From: Clostridia bacterium
Lineage (GTDB): Bacteria; Bacillota; Clostridia; Oscillospirales; Acutalibacteraceae
Length of the DNA: 54,460 nucleotides
Direction of reading: 5' to 3'
Assembly (NCBI GenBank): GCA_017550625.1
Contig: JAFZOL010000050.1
Location: forward strand, 1-54,460
Made by a program: the position numbers and the translations under genes. This document shows, one piece after another, positions 50,520 to 54,460 of this stretch (position 1 is the first letter of the stretch; every line of letters begins with the position of its first letter). Below the pieces are notes generated by a model, which was given only the letters and a program-made list of their open reading frames with translations, ran no database searches and was not told where the DNA came from.

Positions 50520-51728
50520 ATGAACTACTCAAAAGACGAGATCATACAGTATATGCGTGAGGAGGACGTAAAGTTCATCCGGCTGGCGTTCTGCGACGTT
50601 TTCGGCAAACGGAAAAACATTTCCGTGATGCCCGAGGAGCTTCCGCGCGCGTTTGAATACGGCATCGCCTTCGACGCCTCCGCCATTGCGGGCTTCGGCA
50701 GCGAAACGCGCAGCGACCTGTTCCTGTTCCCGGAACCCGAAACGCTTACGGTGCTGCCGTGGCGGCCGGAGCAGGGCCGGGTGGTGCAGATGCTCAGCCG
50801 CATCGCGTATCCGGACGGCACGCCCTTCCCGGGAGATTCCCGCAGTATTCTGCGCACTGCCGTGAAACGCGCCGAAGCAGCGGGGTTCCGTTTTTATTTC
50901 GGCGCAGAGCAGGAGTTTTATCTTTTTTTGCAGGAATCGGAAAAAGACGGCGCAAAGGTCCCGTGCGACCGCGCCGGTTATATGGATATCGCGCCGGAGG
51001 ACAGAGGCGAAAACGTCCGCCGGGAGGTCTGCCTTACGCTGGAGCAGATGGGCGTGCGGCCCGAAAGCTCCCATCACGAGGAAGGCCCCGGGCAGAACGA
51101 GATCGATTTCCGTTACGCCGACGCTCTGACCGCCGCGGATCAGGCGATCGTATTCCAGACGGTGGTGAAAACCGTTGCGCACCGAAACGGCTATACCGCC
51201 GATTTTTCCGCAAAACCGCTGGAAAACGCACCCGGCAACGGCTTCCATATCAATATGTCCGTACAGCCGCTGCAGGATGAAGCCGTTTTCGGCGCGATGA
51301 TCGCGGGCGTTCTGGATAAAGCGGACCAGATGACGGCTTTTCTGAACCCCACGGAGAATTCCTATCTGCGGCTGGGCAAAAACAAAGCGCCGTCGTACGT
51401 TTCGTGGTCCCATGAAAACCGCTCCCAGCTGGTACGCATCCCCGCCGCGCAGGGGGAATACCGGCGGCTGGAGCTGCGTTCGCCGGACCCCGCAGCCAAT
51501 CCCTATCTTGCTTTCGCGCTGATGATCCACGCCGCGCTGGACGGGATCGAACGCGGCCTGCCGCTGCCCGCGGCTGCCGATTTCAATACCTTTACCGCGG
51601 ATCAGGCGCTTCTTGCCGCGTATAAAAAACTGCCGCAAACGTTGGACGAAGCGCGGCGGATCGCGGGGCAAAGCGCGTTTATCGGCGCGCATCTTCCCGC
51701 GGCGGTGATCGCCGCCTACTGCGGCTGA
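50520..51728 (+). CDS. glnA: Type I-like glutamine synthetase (short form)
   Basis: This 402-residue protein has GSI motifs: VKFIRLAFCDVFGKRKNISV, FYFGAEQEFYLF (metal Glu), SSHHEEGPGQNEIDF, GNGFHINMSVQ and HENRSQLVRIPAA, ending with the 'R.E.R..DPAANPYLAFAL' region. It is about 40 residues shorter than normal GlnA, and I see no adenylylation Tyr loop. It could make glutamine, or act on another amine as gamma-glutamyl ligases of this family do. GAGAGGGA precedes the ATG. Being a second synthetase beside glnN, its real role is uncertain. Confidence 0.88.
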   Translation: MNYSKDEIIQYMREEDVKFIRLAFCDVFGKRKNISVMPEELPRAFEYGIAFDASAIAGFGSETRSDLFLFPEPETLTVLPWRPEQGRVVQMLSRIAYPDGTPFPGDSRSILRTAVKRAEAAGFRFYFGAEQEFYLFLQESEKDGAKVPCDRAGYMDIAPEDRGENVRREVCLTLEQMGVRPESSHHEEGPGQNEIDFRYADALTAADQAIVFQTVVKTVAHRNGYTADFSAKPLENAPGNGFHINMSVQPLQDEAVFGAMIAGVLDKADQMTAFLNPTENSYLRLGKNKAPSYVSWSHENRSQLVRIPAAQGEYRRLELRSPDPAANPYLAFALMIHAALDGIERGLPLPAAADFNTFTADQALLAAYKKLPQTLDEARRIAGQSAFIGAHLPAAVIAAYCG

Positions 51729-51774
51729 GCGGGACCGTATAAAACCGCCAATAATCTGAAAGGAGGGAATGCGA

Positions 51775-52359
51775 ATGGCGCTGAAGGAACAGGTTTACAG
51801 CGTTCTGCTGGTATCGGCGGCGCAAAGCCTGAACGCTTCGCTGCAGGAGATGCTTTCGGGCTCGGTCTTTTCTCCGGTGAATGTTGCCGCGGACGTCGCG
51901 TCCGCGAAACGCGCGTTCGCCGAACGGCCGTACGACATCGTATTCGTCAATTCCCCCCTGCCGGACGACCAGGGCGTCCGGTTCGCCATCGATCTGAGCG
52001 CCGAAAGCGGGGCGGTCGTTCTGCTGTTCGTGCGTGCGGAACTGTTCGACGAAGTCACGGACCGGGTCTCCTGCCACGGCGTGTTCACGCTCGCCAAACC
52101 TCTTTCGAGGGGGATGATGCAAACGGCGCTCACGTGGATGGTGAGCGCCAGAGAACGCCTGCGCAAAACGGAAAAGAAATCGCGTACGCTGGCGGAAAAA
52201 ATGGAAGAGATCCGTCTGGTCAACCGCGCGAAGTGGCTGCTGATCGAAAAAAGAAACATGGACGAGCCCACAGCGCACCGGTATATCGAAAAACAGGCGA
52301 TGGACCGCTGCATCACGCGCCGCGCCGTAGCCGAAGAGATCCTGAAAACGGAGCCGTAG
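51775..52359 (+). CDS. ANTAR-domain RNA-binding regulator with degenerate receiver
   Basis: This 194-residue protein has an N-terminal receiver-like domain (about 8-122) and a C-terminal ANTAR domain (about 135-192; RAKWLLIEKRNMDEPTAHRYI). ANTAR proteins bind RNA hairpins and stop terminators from forming, often in nitrogen genes (AmiR, NasR, NasT). The phosphoacceptor Asp is replaced by Asn59 (VFVNSPLPDDQG), and the acidic pair at the start is missing (LLVSAAQ), while Lys108 is kept. It is thus probably not controlled by phosphorylation. The start at 51775 follows GGAGGG. The terminators of both leaders are its possible targets. Confidence 0.88.
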   Translation: MALKEQVYSVLLVSAAQSLNASLQEMLSGSVFSPVNVAADVASAKRAFAERPYDIVFVNSPLPDDQGVRFAIDLSAESGAVVLLFVRAELFDEVTDRVSCHGVFTLAKPLSRGMMQTALTWMVSARERLRKTEKKSRTLAEKMEEIRLVNRAKWLLIEKRNMDEPTAHRYIEKQAMDRCITRRAVAEEILKTEP

Positions 52360-52397
52360 CCGACTTGCTTCCGCCGCAAAACCGGCCCCCGTGTTCT

Positions 52398-52439
52398 CGC
52401 CGGAACGCGGAAGGATTCCTGTTCCGGAACGTGCGGTTT
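52398..52439 (+). terminator. Possible terminator after the ANTAR gene
   Basis: CCGGAAC (52398-52404) and GTTCCGG (52419-52425) form a hairpin, followed after AACGTGCGG by T5. The rest of 52360-52738 has no gene I can support. Confidence 0.4.
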
Positions 52440-52538
52440 TTCCGCGTGGGATTAAAAAAGTATTATTAAATTGGGCGGTGAGTGCTTGCGGCACAGAATC
52501 GCGCCTGCACCCTTATTACGGGGCTAATAATTGAATAA

Positions 52539-52547
52539 TTATCCACA
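52539..52547 (+). other. Single DnaA-box match
   Basis: TTATCCACA is a perfect match to the consensus DnaA box, but stands alone in an AT-rich stretch and is probably chance. Confidence 0.2.
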
Positions 52548-52597
52548 GGTTTGAATCGTCGGTGGATTTCGTGATATCAGACTTCCACGGGTCCCCC

Positions 52598-52618
52598 TTT
52601 TGGGAGAATTTTGGGAGA
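52598..52618. repeat. Direct repeats, probable orphan integrase arm sites
   Basis: TTTTGGGAGA occurs at 52598-52607 and 52609-52618 (11-bp step), about 120 bp from the tRNA-Met-derived attachment-like site. The layout mirrors the arm repeats beside the integrase at 29231, but no integrase is adjacent here. Confidence 0.5.
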
Positions 52619-52738
52619 CAACTTCAAAAAAAGTTATTGAAAATCAGCAGAAACCAGCCGAAGTGAAAATGCCGAAAAGCCTTATATTACGAGGGATTAC
52701 GGCAAATCAGCGAAAGTCAAAAATCTCAAAAAATGTGC

Positions 52739-52783
52739 CTCATAACCCGGAGGTCGTTGGTTCAAGTCCTTCTCCCGCATCCA
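52739..52783 (+). other. tRNA-Met 3'-half fragment / attachment site B
   Basis: The 41 bases 52739-52779 (CTCATAACCCGG to CTCCCGCA) are identical to 34882-34922, then TCCA follows in place of ACCA. No tRNA 5' half lies upstream. With site A it brackets 17.8 kb carrying the nitrogen operons. Confidence 0.75.
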
Positions 52784-52786
52784 TTT

Positions 52787-52829
52787 CGAGTGTTCATAAC
52801 GGATTTGAGTTATGGACACTCGCTTTTTT
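52787..52829 (+). terminator. Terminator after the right tRNA fragment
   Basis: CGAGTGT-T-CATAAC and GTTATG-G-ACACTCG arms, then CTTTTTT. Confidence 0.88.
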
Positions 52830-52884
52830 GTTGTATTGCAGGCGACACAGGTCTTTTATGGCTTGTGCCGCCTGCTTTGTTTTG

Positions 52885-54460
52885 TTACGCCGGGAGCGGC
52901 GCGGGAGCTTGCGCCGAAACCGGTATTGGCAGATACTCCACCGCCACGCCCTGACGGGTATCGGCGACGTAGGTTTCTTTTGTGCGTTCTTCCGGAAGAG
53001 AAAAGGTGTCGATGAAGCGGTAATGGATCACGATGCGCTGGGTGCGGTGTTTGCCGACGCCTTCCGTTTCATAAACGTCAATACGGTCAATCAGTTCCCG
53101 CAGCAGAACCGGTGTCAGCGTTTGCATCTCCATGAATTTGCGGATCGCGCCGACGAAGTTATCCCTGCCGACCTGCATGGTTTCCTGTCGTTTCAGTTCT
53201 TCCTGCGCGGAGGCGATCCTTGCTTTCAGCTCCATGCGCTCCACCTCATATCGATGCGCCTGCTCCATATACCAATCGTCGGAGACCTTGCCGTTGGCGT
53301 TATCCTCATAGAGCTTTTCATGAAGATTACTGATCGACTCGCAACGCTCCGTCGCGCGGCGGATCACCCGCTGAAGACGCTGCGTTTCAAAGATCACGTC
53401 CCGGTTGGATTTCTCGGTCAGCAGATCGATGAAAGCGTTCTCGTCTTCTTTGAGAAAAGCCGCCAGCTTTTTCAATTCCAGCATGACCACCTGCTCCACG
53501 GCGTCGGCGCGGATATAGTGGCGGGAGGTGCAGGTGCCGCGGGTGTCCTTCTTGTAATTGGAGCAGCTGAAAAAGTGGATCTCCGTATTGACGGTATTGG
53601 TGTGGTACCACAGCTTCTTGCCGCAATCCGCACAGTAGAGCATATCGCTGAAGATGTTTTTCGGCCCGTTCTTCCGTTTCGGTTGCCGGCGCTTTGTGTT
53701 TTCGGTCAGCTTTTGAACCTGTTCAAAAATCTCCCGTTCAATGATCGGCTCATGAACATTCCTGAAAATCACCCAGTTCTCACGCGGGTTGTCCATGCGG
53801 GTTTTGTTCTTGAAGGATTTGGAATAGGTCTTGAAGTTGATCACGTCGCCGCAATATTCCTGTTGGGCAAGGACCTTCTGGATCGTGCATTTGCTCCATT
53901 TGCAGGGATCCTTCTGCACCTTTTTACCGCCGCGTTTCATGCCTTTGCTGTCCCAATACGCCAATGGGTTCAAAACGTGGTCTTCCTGCAGCAGACGAGC
54001 TATCGTTTCGTTGCCTTTGCCCTCCAGTGCCATTTTAAAGATACGCCGCACAACCGCAGCGGCGTCGGGATCGACGATCCACCGCTTTTTGTTCTCCGGG
54101 GATTTCATATACCCATACGGCGGCTGTGACAGCGGCTCGCCGGAATTGCCGCGGATACGGTGCGCGCTCCGCACCTTACGGCTGATATCGCGGGCGTACA
54201 TCTCGTTCATCACATTCCGGAAAGGGGCCAGCTCGTTTTCGCCGTCCGCGCTGTCCACGCAGTCGTTGATAGCGATGAAGCGGATGCCCATCTCCGGGAA
54301 GTAAGTGTCCGTGTAGTAGCCGACGGTCAGATAGTCTCTGCCGAAACGGGACATATCCTTTACGATCACCGTTTGGATATACCCCATTTCGATATCCTCC
54401 ATCATTTTCAGAAAGCCCGGACGGTTGAAATTGGTGCCGGTATAGCCGTCATCGATATAA
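52885..54460 (-). CDS. Large serine recombinase (N-terminus beyond the window)
   Basis: At least 524 residues are visible; the frame is open to the window end (YIDDGYTGTNFNRPG precedes the first in-window ATG at 54405), so the catalytic Ser lies outside. Seen are the end of the resolvase domain (VKDMSRFGRDYL), a Recombinase domain (GEPLSQPPYGYMKSPENKKR onward), a zinc ribbon (LYCADCGKKLWY and SCSNYKKDTRGTC), a coiled coil (about the last 170 residues) and an Ala/Pro-rich tail. This is the TnpX/TndX-type large serine recombinase of integrative elements. It probably opens another element to the right. Confidence 0.93.
   Translation of the reverse strand, partial: YIDDGYTGTNFNRPGFLKMMEDIEMGYIQTVIVKDMSRFGRDYLTVGYYTDTYFPEMGIRFIAINDCVDSADGENELAPFRNVMNEMYARDISRKVRSAHRIRGNSGEPLSQPPYGYMKSPENKKRWIVDPDAAAVVRRIFKMALEGKGNETIARLLQEDHVLNPLAYWDSKGMKRGGKKVQKDPCKWSKCTIQKVLAQQEYCGDVINFKTYSKSFKNKTRMDNPRENWVIFRNVHEPIIEREIFEQVQKLTENTKRRQPKRKNGPKNIFSDMLYCADCGKKLWYHTNTVNTEIHFFSCSNYKKDTRGTCTSRHYIRADAVEQVVMLELKKLAAFLKEDENAFIDLLTEKSNRDVIFETQRLQRVIRRATERCESISNLHEKLYEDNANGKVSDDWYMEQAHRYEVERMELKARIASAQEELKRQETMQVGRDNFVGAIRKFMEMQTLTPVLLRELIDRIDVYETEGVGKHRTQRIVIHYRFIDTFSLPEERTKETYVADTRQGVAVEYLPIPVSAQAPAPLPA

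Noticed and set aside
52539-52547. Replication origin from the DnaA box
   Set aside because: A single 9-mer with no other boxes, AT-rich unwinding region with repeats, or origin genes nearby.

Overview
The window looks like chromosome from a high-GC, gut-associated Clostridia (Oscillospirales or Christensenellales type). This rests on strong AGGAGG ribosome-binding sites, near-consensus sigma-A promoters (TTGACx, 17 bp, TATAAT), U-tract terminators, an AraR-type arabinose regulator, type III glutamine synthetase and Firmicutes integrative-element genes. No rRNA and no complete tRNA was found. The species cannot be named from the sequence alone.

Left part (1-28.9 kb): accessory metabolism. 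A minus-strand run (0.3-5.7 kb) holds a YhfC-type membrane protease, an XRE regulator, an HExxH protein, a GNAT, an M3 oligoendopeptidase and two small proteins. Next is an L-arabinose locus (6.7-14.5 kb): araR, divergent from an operon with a binding protein, a double ATPase, two permeases and araA, with matching AraR-like boxes in both promoters. After a BspA-like surface protein and an MFS-like permease come glycan genes. One minus-strand operon has GDPD, a GH101/GH129-like enzyme and a GH29 fucosidase. A plus-strand operon has a GH-D-like barrel protein, an alpha/beta hydrolase and a Gfo/Idh/MocA oxidoreductase. A serine hydrolase, a HAD lipoprotein and a second GNAT follow. Three copies of a ~280-bp hairpin-rich MITE-like element lie in this part (1-273, 14582-15048, 26840-27117). 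The middle copy carries a ~188-bp insert built almost wholly of perfect palindromes, including a cloverleaf.

Mobile part (28.9-34.9 kb): a small integrative element with a tyrosine integrase, an integrase-like protein lacking the catalytic domain, an excisionase-like HTH protein, two unknown proteins, a replication-type HTH protein and a separate DUF6017 protein. It also has 11-bp iterons, a ~56-bp-period repeat array and leader terminators. tRNA 3'-end fragments lie at both edges, but they come from different tRNAs.

Nitrogen part (34.9-52.7 kb): two divergent operons share one control region. The minus-strand operon is glnN, an amt-PII fusion, a 59-codon ORF, purF, carA, carB and a truncated dapF. 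It starts behind a leader with two terminators and a possible antiterminator pairing. The plus-strand operon is a five-gene split glutamate synthase set, a short type I glutamine synthetase and an ANTAR protein whose receiver domain lacks the phosphoacceptor Asp. It also starts behind a promoter-proximal terminator, and both leaders begin with the same GCAACGGCGT motif. Together the genes take up ammonium, fix it into glutamine, move it to glutamate, and feed glutamine to the first steps of purine and pyrimidine synthesis. This block is bracketed by a perfect 41-bp direct repeat derived from the 3' half of a tRNA-Met.

Right edge (52.9-54.46 kb): a large serine recombinase, cut by the window end.
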